The notes below the pieces were generated by a model. That model did not search any database. It had not been told where the DNA came from and saw only the letters and a list, made by a program, of their open reading frames with translations. From NCBI RefSeq assembly GCF_051251125.1, contig NZ_JBPCZL010000012.1: DNA of 64,000 nt. One strand, written 5' to 3'. Source of the stretch: Carnimonas bestiolae (GTDB taxonomy: Bacteria > Pseudomonadota > Gammaproteobacteria > Pseudomonadales > Halomonadaceae). Positions within the stretch are counted from its first letter, which is position 1, and each line of letters starts with the position of its first letter. The position numbers were made by a program, and so were the translations under genes. This document shows positions 30,731 through 39,431 of this stretch, piece after piece.

Positions 30731-32611
30731 ATGAGCCAATACAGCGCCAGTTCCATTGAGGTCCTCTCGGGCCTTGACCCGGTGCGTAAACGCCCCGGGA
30801 TGTACACCGACACTGCTCGTCCCAATCATCTGGTACAAGAGGTCGTCGACAACAGCGTCGACGAAGCCCTGGCCGGCTACGCCAATGCGATTGTCGTGCG
30901 TCTGCGCGACGACGGCGGCGTTGAGGTCGAGGATAACGGCCGTGGGATGCCCACCGATATTCACCCCGAGCATGGGGTGAGTGGTGTCGAGCTGATTCTG
31001 ACGCGGCTGCACGCCGGCGGTAAGTTTTCCAACGATAGCTATCGCTTCTCCGGCGGTTTGCACGGGGTGGGCGTCTCGGTGGTCAATGCGCTCTCCACCC
31101 GGCTCGAAATTGAGGTGTGGCGAGATGGCGTACGTCAGGCAATCGCTTTCGAGAACGGTGAGAAGGTCGAGGAGCTGCACGAGATTGGCAGCGCACCCAA
31201 GCGTGCCAGCGGCACGCTGCTGCGCTTTTGGCCCGATGCCAGCTACTTCGACAGTGCCAAGGTCGCGGTAACGCGGCTGCGCCATTTGCTGCGCGCCAAG
31301 GCGGTGCTGTGCCCTGGCCTTAAGGTAACGCTGTTCGATACCGACGGCAGCGACACCGTGTGGCAGTACGCCGATGGCTTGAAGGATTACCTGTCGCAAG
31401 CGCTCGATGGCTTCGAACTGCTGCCCAGTTCTCCTGTGCTGGGGCATGCCGAAGACGACGATCACCATGTCGATTGGGCGCTGCAGTGGCTGCCCGAAGG
31501 CGGAGAGGGAGTGCAGGAGTCCTACGTCAACCTGATTCCCACGCCGCTGGGCGGAACCCACGTCAACGGCTTGCGCAGCGGGTTGATCGAGGCGCTGAAA
31601 GAGTTTTGCGAATACCGCAATCTGATTCCCAAGAACGTCAAGCTGACTGGCGATGACCTGTGGGAGCGCATCGCCTTCGTGCTGTCGGTGAAAATGCACG
31701 ATCCACAGTTTGCGGGGCAGACCAAGGAGCGGCTGTCGTCGCGCACGGTGGCGTCGATTGTTGCGGCGGCGGTGAAGGATTCGTTCTCGCTGTGGCTCAA
31801 CTCTCATACCGTTGAAGCCGAACAGCTGGCCGAGCTGGCGATCAGCGCAGCTCAAAGGCGATTGCGTGCGGCCAAGAAAGTGGTGCGCAAAAAGGTTACT
31901 CAAGGCCCGGCGCTGCCCGGCAAACTGGCGGATTGCTCGAGTCAGGATCCCGCGGCCAGCGAAATATTTTTGGTTGAGGGCGATTCAGCCGGCGGCAGTG
32001 CCAAGCAGGCGCGCGACCGCGAAACCCAGGCCATCCTGCCGCTGCGCGGCAAGATTCTGAATACCTGGGAAGTCGATTCCGGAGAGGTATTGGGCTCGCA
32101 GGAAATTCACGATATCGCGGTGGCACTTGGCCTCGACCCGGGCAGCAACGACCTGTCGCGGCTGCGCTACAACAAGGTGTGCGTGCTCGCCGATGCCGAC
32201 TCCGACGGCCTGCACATCGCCACGCTATTGTGCGCGCTGTTCGTGCGCCACTTCCCAAGTCTGGTCGATGCCGGGCACGTGTTCATCGCGATGCCGCCGC
32301 TTTACCGCATTGACCTTGGCAAAGAAGTCCACTACGCCCTCGATGAAAGCGAGAAGGCGCAGATTCTCAAACGCCTGGAAGGCAAGCGCGGCACGCCTAA
32401 TGTGCAGCGTTTCAAAGGTCTGGGCGAAATGAATCCGATGCAGCTGCGCGAAACCACCATGGCGGCCGATACGCGCCGTTTGGTGCAGCTCACCCGCGAA
32501 TCCGACGATGGCACCATTGAAGCGCTCGACATGCTGCTGGCCAAAAAGCGTGCGGCCGATCGCCGTCACTGGCTTGAGCATTACGGGGATCAGGCTGAGG
32601 TAGAGGTATAA
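30731..32611 (+). CDS. parE: DNA topoisomerase IV subunit B
   Basis: 626 residues from ATG 30731. GHKL ATPase: E-V-V-D-N-S-V-D-E-A, D-N-G-R-G-M-P-T-D, and G-G-L-H-G-V-G-V-S-V-V-N-A. The TOPRIM domain has E-G-D-S-A-G-G-S-A-K-Q-A-R-D-R and D-A-D-S-D-G-L-H-I. It forms the decatenating enzyme with ParC, which begins immediately after the parE stop. Confidence 0.97.
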   Translation: MSQYSASSIEVLSGLDPVRKRPGMYTDTARPNHLVQEVVDNSVDEALAGYANAIVVRLRDDGGVEVEDNGRGMPTDIHPEHGVSGVELILTRLHAGGKFSNDSYRFSGGLHGVGVSVVNALSTRLEIEVWRDGVRQAIAFENGEKVEELHEIGSAPKRASGTLLRFWPDASYFDSAKVAVTRLRHLLRAKAVLCPGLKVTLFDTDGSDTVWQYADGLKDYLSQALDGFELLPSSPVLGHAEDDDHHVDWALQWLPEGGEGVQESYVNLIPTPLGGTHVNGLRSGLIEALKEFCEYRNLIPKNVKLTGDDLWERIAFVLSVKMHDPQFAGQTKERLSSRTVASIVAAAVKDSFSLWLNSHTVEAEQLAELAISAAQRRLRAAKKVVRKKVTQGPALPGKLADCSSQDPAASEIFLVEGDSAGGSAKQARDRETQAILPLRGKILNTWEVDSGEVLGSQEIHDIAVALGLDPGSNDLSRLRYNKVCVLADADSDGLHIATLLCALFVRHFPSLVDAGHVFIAMPPLYRIDLGKEVHYALDESEKAQILKRLEGKRGTPNVQRFKGLGEMNPMQLRETTMAADTRRLVQLTRESDDGTIEALDMLLAKKRAADRRHWLEHYGDQAEVEV

Positions 32612-34885
32612 ATGGCAGATCACAACGAATTCGAAGCGCCGGTAGCGGTGGCAGCGGGCGATATCGAGCAGATGTCGCTGAAGCGCTACACCGAAAAAGC
32701 CTATCTCGATTACTCCATGTACGTGATTTTGGACCGTGCGCTGCCGAGTATCGGTGACGGTCTGAAGCCGGTACAGCGACGCATTGTCTACGCGATGAGC
32801 GAACTGGCGCTGAGCGCCAGCGCCAAGTACAAGAAATCAGCGCGTACCGTGGGTGACGTGCTGGGTAAATTCCACCCGCACGGTGACAGCGCCTGCTACG
32901 AAGCCATGGTGCTAATGGCCCAGTCGTTCAGCTATCGCTATCCGCTGGTAGACGGACAGGGCAACTGGGGCAGCCCCGACGATCCCAAATCCTTCGCCGC
33001 CATGCGCTACACCGAATCGCGTCTGTCGCGCTTCTCCGAACTGCTGCTGGGCGAACTGGGGCAGGGCACCGTTGACTGGTCGCCCAACTTCGACGGCACC
33101 CTGCAGGAGCCGTCGGTGCTGCCTGCGCGGCTGCCGCACGTGCTGCTGAACGGTGGCTCGGGTATCGCGGTGGGCATGGCAACCGATATTCCGCCGCACA
33201 ACGTGCACGAAGTGGTGAAGGCCACTCGGCACCTGCTGCGCCACCCCGACGCCAGCGTTACCGATCTGTGCAAATATCTGCCCGCGCCTGATTTCCCCAC
33301 CGCTGCCGAGATCATTACGCCCAAATCGGAGCTGCGCAAGCTCTATCAGAGCGGACGCGGCTCGGTAAAAATGCGCGCGCGTTTCAAGATCGAAGACGGC
33401 GATATCGTTATCACCTCGCTGCCGTATCAGGTGTCCGGGGCCAAGGTGCTGGAGCAGATTGCCAGCCAAATGCAGGCCAAAAAGCTGCCGATGGTGGTCG
33501 ATCTGCGCGACGAATCGACCCATGAAGAGCCGACGCGTTTGGTGGTGGTCCCGCGCTCCAATCGCGTCGATACCCAGCAGTTGATGGATCATCTGTTCGC
33601 CACTACCGATCTTGAAAAAGGCCAGCGCGTCAATCTCAACCTGATTGGCCTCGATGGCCGTCCCCGCGTGATGGCGCTCAATGAGCTGCTGGGTGAATGG
33701 CTTACGTTCCGTCGCACCACGGTTAGGCGGCGCCTCGAGCACCGCCTTGGCAAGGTGAACGATCGTCTGCATATCCTCGAAGGGCTGCTGATCGCCTATC
33801 TGAGCATTGATGAAGTTATCCGCATCATTCGTGAAGAAGACGAACCCAAGCAAGCGCTGATCGCCGCCTTCAAGCTGAGCGAGCGTCAGGCCGAAGCAAT
33901 TCTCGAATTGCGCTTACGGCATCTGGCCAAGCTCGAAGAGGTGAAGCTCAACGCCGAGCGCGACAAGCTGGAAGAAGAGCGCCAGTACCTTGAGAAGATT
34001 CTGGGCAGTGAGGAGGAAATGACCGACCTCATTGAGCAGGAGCTTAAGGACGACGCCGAGAAATTCGGCGATGAGCGACGCAGTGCGCTGGTCGAGCGTG
34101 AAGAGTCCAAAGCGCTCTCCGAAATGGATCTGGTAGGCTCCGACCCGATCACCGTGGTGCTATCGAAAGGCGGCTGGATCCGCAGCGCCAAGAGCCACGA
34201 TATCGATCCGACCTCGCTTAGCTATAAGTCGGGCGATAGCTACCTGTGCAGCGTGCGCGGCAAAAGCAACGAGCAACTGGTGCTGCTCGACGATACCGGG
34301 CGTACCTACACGCTGGCGGCGCATCAGTTGCCGTCGGCGCGCAGTCAGGGTGAGCCTGTCACTGGCAAGATCAACCTGCCCGCAGGTGCGCAAATTGTTG
34401 CGATGATGCTCGATAAGCCCAAGGCGCGCTATCTATTGGCGAGCGACGGTGGCTATGGCTTCGTCACCGAAATCGAAGCGCTGGTTGGGCGGTCGCGTTC
34501 GGGCAAGGCGGTGCTGACGCTGCCAAAAGGCTGTGCGGTGCTTAACCCTTGTCCGGCGGAAGGCACTGCACGAGTGGCGGTTGCTTCCAACCAGGGGCGC
34601 TTGCTGGTGTTCGATTTGGCCGAGCTGCCGGAAATGGCAAAAGGCAAGGGCAACAAAATGATCGGCATTCCCGGCAAGGCGTCCGCAGCACGCGAGGAGT
34701 TCGTGCGTGACCTGGTCGTGGTGCCGGAAGGCGGTTCGCTGGTGGTGCATGCAGGCAAACGCAAGCTAACGCTGAAACCCGCTGATCTCGATGCCTATCA
34801 GAGCGAGCGCGGCAAACGCGGCAGCAAACTGCCACAAGGGCTGCAGCGGGTCAGTCATCTGGCGCTGGAAGGAGGCGACACATGA
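32612..34885 (+). CDS. parC: DNA topoisomerase IV subunit A
   Basis: 757 residues; GAGGT before the ATG. The catalytic tyrosine is Tyr133 in A-A-M-R-Y-T-E-S-R-L. The quinolone-resistance region reads H-P-H-G-D-S-A-C-Y-E-A-M with Ser93 and Glu97, the drug-sensitive residues. A long coiled coil (about 435-490) and a degenerate C-terminal beta-propeller follow. It overlaps serB by ATGA. Confidence 0.97.
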   Translation: MADHNEFEAPVAVAAGDIEQMSLKRYTEKAYLDYSMYVILDRALPSIGDGLKPVQRRIVYAMSELALSASAKYKKSARTVGDVLGKFHPHGDSACYEAMVLMAQSFSYRYPLVDGQGNWGSPDDPKSFAAMRYTESRLSRFSELLLGELGQGTVDWSPNFDGTLQEPSVLPARLPHVLLNGGSGIAVGMATDIPPHNVHEVVKATRHLLRHPDASVTDLCKYLPAPDFPTAAEIITPKSELRKLYQSGRGSVKMRARFKIEDGDIVITSLPYQVSGAKVLEQIASQMQAKKLPMVVDLRDESTHEEPTRLVVVPRSNRVDTQQLMDHLFATTDLEKGQRVNLNLIGLDGRPRVMALNELLGEWLTFRRTTVRRRLEHRLGKVNDRLHILEGLLIAYLSIDEVIRIIREEDEPKQALIAAFKLSERQAEAILELRLRHLAKLEEVKLNAERDKLEEERQYLEKILGSEEEMTDLIEQELKDDAEKFGDERRSALVEREESKALSEMDLVGSDPITVVLSKGGWIRSAKSHDIDPTSLSYKSGDSYLCSVRGKSNEQLVLLDDTGRTYTLAAHQLPSARSQGEPVTGKINLPAGAQIVAMMLDKPKARYLLASDGGYGFVTEIEALVGRSRSGKAVLTLPKGCAVLNPCPAEGTARVAVASNQGRLLVFDLAELPEMAKGKGNKMIGIPGKASAAREEFVRDLVVVPEGGSLVVHAGKRKLTLKPADLDAYQSERGKRGSKLPQGLQRVSHLALEGGDT

Positions 34886-35796
34886 GCGTGCGTCTGACCT
34901 TGATGGCACCACGACTGGCGCCAGAGGCTATTGAGCGTGTCGAGCAACTGCTCGATGCACGCCACGCCACCATCGCCGAGCGGCGCTGGCTGGCAAAAGC
35001 CGACCAGCCGCACTGGCAGTCTGAGCACGGCGAGTGCCTGCGTCTTGATTTGGATGCCGGTGTCTCTTCCAGCGAAGAGAGCGCAGCGCTGCGCGATAAA
35101 GCGCTGCCGCTGGCCGCAGAGCTGGGCGTCGATCTGATTGTAGAGGAGCCCAACCCGTGGCGCGGCAGGCGCAAGCTGGTGTGCTTCGATATGGATTCGA
35201 CGCTGATTCAGGCGGAAGTGATCGACGAACTGGCCCGCGAGCATGGTGTTTACGATGAAGTTGCCGCGGTAACCGCCAGTGCGATGCGTGGCGATATCGA
35301 TTTCAAGGAGAGCTTTCGACGTCGCATGGCAACCCTTGCCGGCCTTAGCGAAGCGCGTCTTGAGACGATCGCTGAGCAGCTACCGCTGATGCCCGGTGTC
35401 GAGCGCCTGCTGACAATCCTGCGCCAGCGCGGCTATCACACCGCTATTATTTCCGGTGGCTTCACCTTCTTTGCTCGTTATCTACAGGAAAAGCTGGGTT
35501 TCGATGAAATACACGCCAACGAGTTGGTGATCCACGAAGGGCGGGTGACCGGCGAAGTGCAGGAGCCCATTCTCGATGCAGCACGCAAGGCGCAGATTCT
35601 GACCGGCATCGCGCAGCGGGAAGAGTTCGATATGGGCCAAACCGTGGCGGTGGGCGATGGCGCCAACGACCTGAGAATGCTGGCAGCGGCCGGCATGGGC
35701 GTTGCCTTCCACGCCAAACCGCTGGTGCGCGAACAGGCGCGGCAGGCAATCTCGACCCTTGGTTTGGATGCGCTGCTCTACCTGCTCGATGAATAA
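34882..35796 (+). CDS. serB: phosphoserine phosphatase
   Basis: 304 residues. The C-terminal HAD domain has C-F-D-M-D-S-T-L (nucleophile Asp), S-G-G-F-T-F-F, and V-G-D-G-A-N-D-L-R-M-L. The N-terminal 90 residues are a shorter regulatory-type domain. It completes serine synthesis. Coupled to parC, followed by a terminator. Confidence 0.93.
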   Translation: MSVRLTLMAPRLAPEAIERVEQLLDARHATIAERRWLAKADQPHWQSEHGECLRLDLDAGVSSSEESAALRDKALPLAAELGVDLIVEEPNPWRGRRKLVCFDMDSTLIQAEVIDELAREHGVYDEVAAVTASAMRGDIDFKESFRRRMATLAGLSEARLETIAEQLPLMPGVERLLTILRQRGYHTAIISGGFTFFARYLQEKLGFDEIHANELVIHEGRVTGEVQEPILDAARKAQILTGIAQREEFDMGQTVAVGDGANDLRMLAAAGMGVAFHAKPLVREQARQAISTLGLDALLYLLDE

Positions 35797-35815
35797 GCCG
35801 CGCTCCGTACCGTTA

Positions 35816-35843
35816 AAACCTCGCCCCATAGCGAGGTTTTTTT
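35816..35843 (+). terminator. terminator after serB
   Basis: AAAACCTCGC/GCGAGGTTTT with a T-run. Confidence 0.9.
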
Positions 35844-35849
35844 GTGCTG

Positions 35850-36207
35850 GCAAAAGAGCACTGCCACGGTGAAGAGGCCGGGGGCCCTGATCGATGCGAT
35901 GCCTTGGTGAAATGCCCTATATTCATAAAAAAGTAGAATATTGTTGCTTTGAATATTGAATAGTGCGCATCGTGCTGCTACTGTGTGGCTCTATAAGAAG
36001 TGATATATGCTTTCGCAGGCTTAACGCTAGTGAAGCACATCCATACTGCGGGCTATCCCCCGTAGTCATGTTTTAGTGATGACCATCACCTATGGGCACG
36101 AAGGCAAGCGATCCTTTCCTTTGTGCCGTTATTTTTTTCGCTGTCTGTACATCGCCGCTCATTCAACCAGCGCGTCGGCTGCAGCCTCTGTTTGTGGAGT
36201 TGCCATC
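35850..36207. promoter_or_regulatory. leuA upstream region, no gene supported
   Basis: About 360 bp. The first part is A+T-rich (35925-36010) and likely holds the leuA promoter. From 36076 the frame is open in phase with leuA but lacks a ribosome site and family conservation. I saw no leucine-rich leader peptide or attenuator. Confidence 0.4.
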
Positions 36208-37911
36208 ATGAGTTCGACCTCGTTCACCGCGCCGCAAGGTAAATACCGCCCTTTTGATATCGTCGACCTGCCTGATCGCCAGTGGCCGGGCAAGCGCATT
36301 GAAAAGGCACCTATCTGGGCGAGCGTTGACCTACGCGATGGCAATCAGTCGCTGGTCGATCCAATGGACGGCGAGCGTAAATGGCGCTTCTTCGAACTGC
36401 TGGTCAGCATGGGATTCAAGCAGATCGAAGTGGGCTTTCCGTCGGCGTCGCAAACCGATTACGACTTTCTGCGCGATCTGATCGATAACCAGCGCGTACC
36501 CGACGATGTCACCCTGCAGGTGCTGACGCCTGCTCGCGAGCCGCTGATCCGGCGCACGCTCGAGGCGCTCAAGGGGGCCAATCGTGCGATTGTTCACCTG
36601 TACAACGCCACCTCGCCGCTGTTCCGCGATACGGTGCTGAATCTGGACAAGAGCGCCTGCAAGGAGCTGGCCGTTACCCATGCCCGCTTGGTGCGTGAGT
36701 TGATGGATGAGCAGCCTGACACCCAGTGGACGTTCCAGTATTCGCCTGAGCACTTCACTACCACCGAGCTTGAGTACTCGCTGGAAGTCTGTGAAGCGGT
36801 GCTGGATGCGTGGGGTGCGACCAGCGCTACGCCGGTCATCCTGAACTTGCCGGCGACGGTCGAAGTAGCCACGCCCAATGTCTATGCCGACCAGATCGAG
36901 TGGTTCTGCCGTCATTTGAGCGAGCGTCAGCGCGCCATTGTTAGCCTGCATCCGCACAACGATCGCGGTACCGGCATCGCTGCCGCAGAACTGGGTGTCA
37001 TGGCGGGGGCCGACCGTATCGAAGGCACGCTGTTTGGCAACGGTGAGCGTACCGGTAACGTCGATCTGATTACCCTGGCCATGAACCTGTATATCCAGGG
37101 GGTTGATCCACGCCTTGATGTCTCGAACCTGACGCCCGTCATGCGCGAAGTGGAGCACTGCAATCAGCTGCCGGTGCATCCTCGTCATCCCTACGTGGGC
37201 GATCTGGTGTTCACTGCATTCTCAGGCTCGCACCAGGATGCGATCAAAAAAGGCATGAATCAGCGCCAGGCGCTGGTCGAGCAGGGCGAATCGCCGCTGT
37301 GGAACGTGCCCTACCTGCCGGTCGATCCCATGGATGTCGGGCGCAACTATGAAGCAGTCATTCGCGTTAACAGTCAGTCGGGCAAGGGCGGCATCTCTTA
37401 TTTGCTGGAGCAGGATCACGGCATTTCTCTGCCGCGCAGGCTGGCAATCGAATTCAGTCAGGTGGTGCAGCGCGTGGCCGACGAAACCGGGCGTGAGATT
37501 ACTTCCGAGATGATCCATCGCTCCTTCCTCGAGGAATACTGCCTCGATACGCCTTACCGGTTGGTCTCTCAGCGCATAGAGGAAGACGGCGAGCAGGTAA
37601 GTATTGCCGCGCAGGTTGTCACGCCGAAAGGCGAGCTAACGCTGAACGGTAAGGGCAACGGCCCACTGTCTGCATTGATTGACGGCCTGAATCAACAGGG
37701 CTTCGATGTTGACGTTATCGACTATCAGGAAAGCTCGCGCGGTCGCGGTGCTGAAGCCGAAGCGGTGGCCTTTGTTGAGCTGCGTGCCGCAGGCAAATCG
37801 GTGTTTGGTGTTGGGATTCACTTCAATACCACGACCGCTACGCTGGTAGCGGCACTGGCGGCCATCTCGCGGGTGAGCGAAGCACGCCCACAAAAGGCCG
37901 AAATGGCATAG
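36208..37911 (+). CDS. leuA: 2-isopropylmalate synthase, long (type 2) form
   Basis: 567 residues from ATG 36208 with GGAG 9 nt upstream. DRE-TIM metallolyase core: S-V-D-L-R-D-G-N-Q, then H-P-H-N-D-R-G-T-G and L-F-G-N-G-E-R-T-G-N-V-D, ending in a regulatory domain with G-K-G-N-G-P-L-S-A. The long form and sequence fit the LeuA type found in actinobacteria and several gammaproteobacteria. It makes the first committed leucine intermediate and is usually leucine-inhibited. Confidence 0.95.
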   Translation: MSSTSFTAPQGKYRPFDIVDLPDRQWPGKRIEKAPIWASVDLRDGNQSLVDPMDGERKWRFFELLVSMGFKQIEVGFPSASQTDYDFLRDLIDNQRVPDDVTLQVLTPAREPLIRRTLEALKGANRAIVHLYNATSPLFRDTVLNLDKSACKELAVTHARLVRELMDEQPDTQWTFQYSPEHFTTTELEYSLEVCEAVLDAWGATSATPVILNLPATVEVATPNVYADQIEWFCRHLSERQRAIVSLHPHNDRGTGIAAAELGVMAGADRIEGTLFGNGERTGNVDLITLAMNLYIQGVDPRLDVSNLTPVMREVEHCNQLPVHPRHPYVGDLVFTAFSGSHQDAIKKGMNQRQALVEQGESPLWNVPYLPVDPMDVGRNYEAVIRVNSQSGKGGISYLLEQDHGISLPRRLAIEFSQVVQRVADETGREITSEMIHRSFLEEYCLDTPYRLVSQRIEEDGEQVSIAAQVVTPKGELTLNGKGNGPLSALIDGLNQQGFDVDVIDYQESSRGRGAEAEAVAFVELRAAGKSVFGVGIHFNTTTATLVAALAAISRVSEARPQKAEMA

Positions 37912-38014
37912 CGCGGGCGGGCCAAAGCCCAAGGGTAAAGGGTAGAATTGGCAGTGGTGGCGGTCACATTGACGGTTGCCAACATTTAATATAGTTTTAA
38001 CAAAATTTTGTCTC

Positions 38015-38052
38015 AAGCGTGCGCGAACGTCTCCGTTCGCGCACGCTTTTTT
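38015..38052 (+). terminator. strong terminator between leuA and MFS gene
   Basis: AAGCGTGCGCGAACG/CGTTCGCGCACGCTT 15-bp perfect stem, TCTC loop, T-run. Confidence 0.92.
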
Positions 38053-38074
38053 GCTTAAAAAGGTGTCAACGTCA

Positions 38075-39298
38075 ATGACCTCAACTCACTCTGCAGCGCC
38101 GACCCATTTGTCGGGTGGGCGCCTGATACTGGCGCTGTTTGCGCTAGCGCTGGGTACCTTTGGAATCGGTACCGGTGAATTCTCGCTGATGGGACTATTG
38201 CCCCAGGTGGCTAGCAGCACCGGTAGCAGCGAATCGCAGGCGGGCTATCTGATTAGTATCTATGCCCTTGGTGTGGTGGTGGGGGCACCGCTGCTGGCAG
38301 TGTGCGGGGCTGCGCTACCGCGTCGGCTGCTGCTGATTCTAATGCTGGTGCTGTGCGTTATCGCCAACGTGGTGACAGGGTTCGTGAGCCATTTTGGTGG
38401 GCTGATGGTGGTACGCTTTATCGCGGGACTGCCGCATGGCGCGTTTTTCGGCGTTGCCGCACTGACGGGGGCGTCGCTGGTGGAGCCGCGTCATCGCGGC
38501 AGAGCGGTAGGGCGCGTCATGCTGGGGCTTACCTTGGCGACACTGCTCGGCAATCCGCTATCGGTATGGATTGGTCAGCTGTCGAACTGGCACATGGCCT
38601 ATGTGATGGTGGGCGTGATCTGCGCGGTGAGCGCGCTGCTGATCGTACTGTTTGTACCTAACGATCACCATACCCCAAGAAGCTCTCCGCTACAGGAATT
38701 GGGCGCACTGAAGAACCCTGACATCTGGCTAACGCTGGCGATTGGCGCCACCGGTTTTGGCGGCATGTTCTGTGTGTTGAGTTTCATCGCGCCGACCATC
38801 ACCAATGTCAGCCACTTGTCGTCCTCATGGGTGCCAGCCACTCTGGCTATCTTTGGGGTGGGCACCATCATTGGTAGCCAATTGGGCGGTTCCATGGCCG
38901 ACAAGGGCACCATGCGCGCTGCGGGCATCTTTCTGGTGTGGACGCTGGTGGTGATGGTGCTGTTTACGCCGCTGTCTTATTCGGCGTGGGCAGTATTGCC
39001 GGCAGTATTTCTGGTGGGCACCTGTATGGGGCTAACGCCGCCGCTGCAGGTACGCCTGATGGATGTTGGCAAGAACGCACAAACCTTGGCGGCATCGCTT
39101 AACCATTCGGCGTTTAACCTTGCCAATGCGCTGGGCGCGTGGCTGGGCGGCGTCTCCGCGACGGTTACCGGCAGTTGGGCGATGACCGGTTGGTCAGGCG
39201 CTATTTTGGCGCTGATCGGGCTGGCGGTATACGCCTTTGCATTGCGTCGCTCGCTGCGCAGAAAGCGCGCTCGTTTGGCGGCCGAGCAGGCTGGCTAA
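38075..39298 (+). CDS. MFS efflux transporter, AraJ/YdhP type
   Basis: 407 residues, 12 predicted transmembrane helices. Start T-F-G-I-G-T-G-E-F-S-L-M-G-L-L-P is typical of DHA1-family AraJ/YdhP/NepI exporters. Motif A-like P-R-R-L-L-L occurs after helix 2, and the family Pro/Gly pattern L-I-S-I-Y-A-L-G-V-V-V-G-A-P is present. Substrate unknown; such proteins export sugars, nucleosides or drugs. ATG 38075 sits just past a terminator, so it has its own promoter. Confidence 0.85.
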   Translation: MTSTHSAAPTHLSGGRLILALFALALGTFGIGTGEFSLMGLLPQVASSTGSSESQAGYLISIYALGVVVGAPLLAVCGAALPRRLLLILMLVLCVIANVVTGFVSHFGGLMVVRFIAGLPHGAFFGVAALTGASLVEPRHRGRAVGRVMLGLTLATLLGNPLSVWIGQLSNWHMAYVMVGVICAVSALLIVLFVPNDHHTPRSSPLQELGALKNPDIWLTLAIGATGFGGMFCVLSFIAPTITNVSHLSSSWVPATLAIFGVGTIIGSQLGGSMADKGTMRAAGIFLVWTLVVMVLFTPLSYSAWAVLPAVFLVGTCMGLTPPLQVRLMDVGKNAQTLAASLNHSAFNLANALGAWLGGVSATVTGSWAMTGWSGAILALIGLAVYAFALRRSLRRKRARLAAEQAG

Positions 39299-39370
39299 AC
39301 CATTGAGCATCTTGTCGCGCGGTGCATAGCCGCAACGTGCTTGGTTGTCTGATCACGTGACAGCAGGTCA

Positions 39371-39405
39371 AAAAAAGCCCCGCTCGATATCGAGCGGGGC
39401 TTTTT
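39371..39405. terminator. bidirectional terminator between MFS gene and gcd
   Basis: Perfect palindromic stem AGCCCCGCTCGATATCGAGC extended to the T-run, with A-run on the other side. Confidence 0.92.
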
Positions 39406-39431
39406 GTTGCTACGTGAGTGACGCTAGCGGA

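Noticed and set aside
30392..31903. 503-codon leftward frame opposite yqiA and parE
   Set aside because: Shadow frame; both rightward genes carry full family motifs.
36076..36207. N-terminal extension of LeuA
   Set aside because: No ribosome site, cysteine- and aromatic-rich sequence unlike the family, while ATG 36208 has GGAG at proper spacing.
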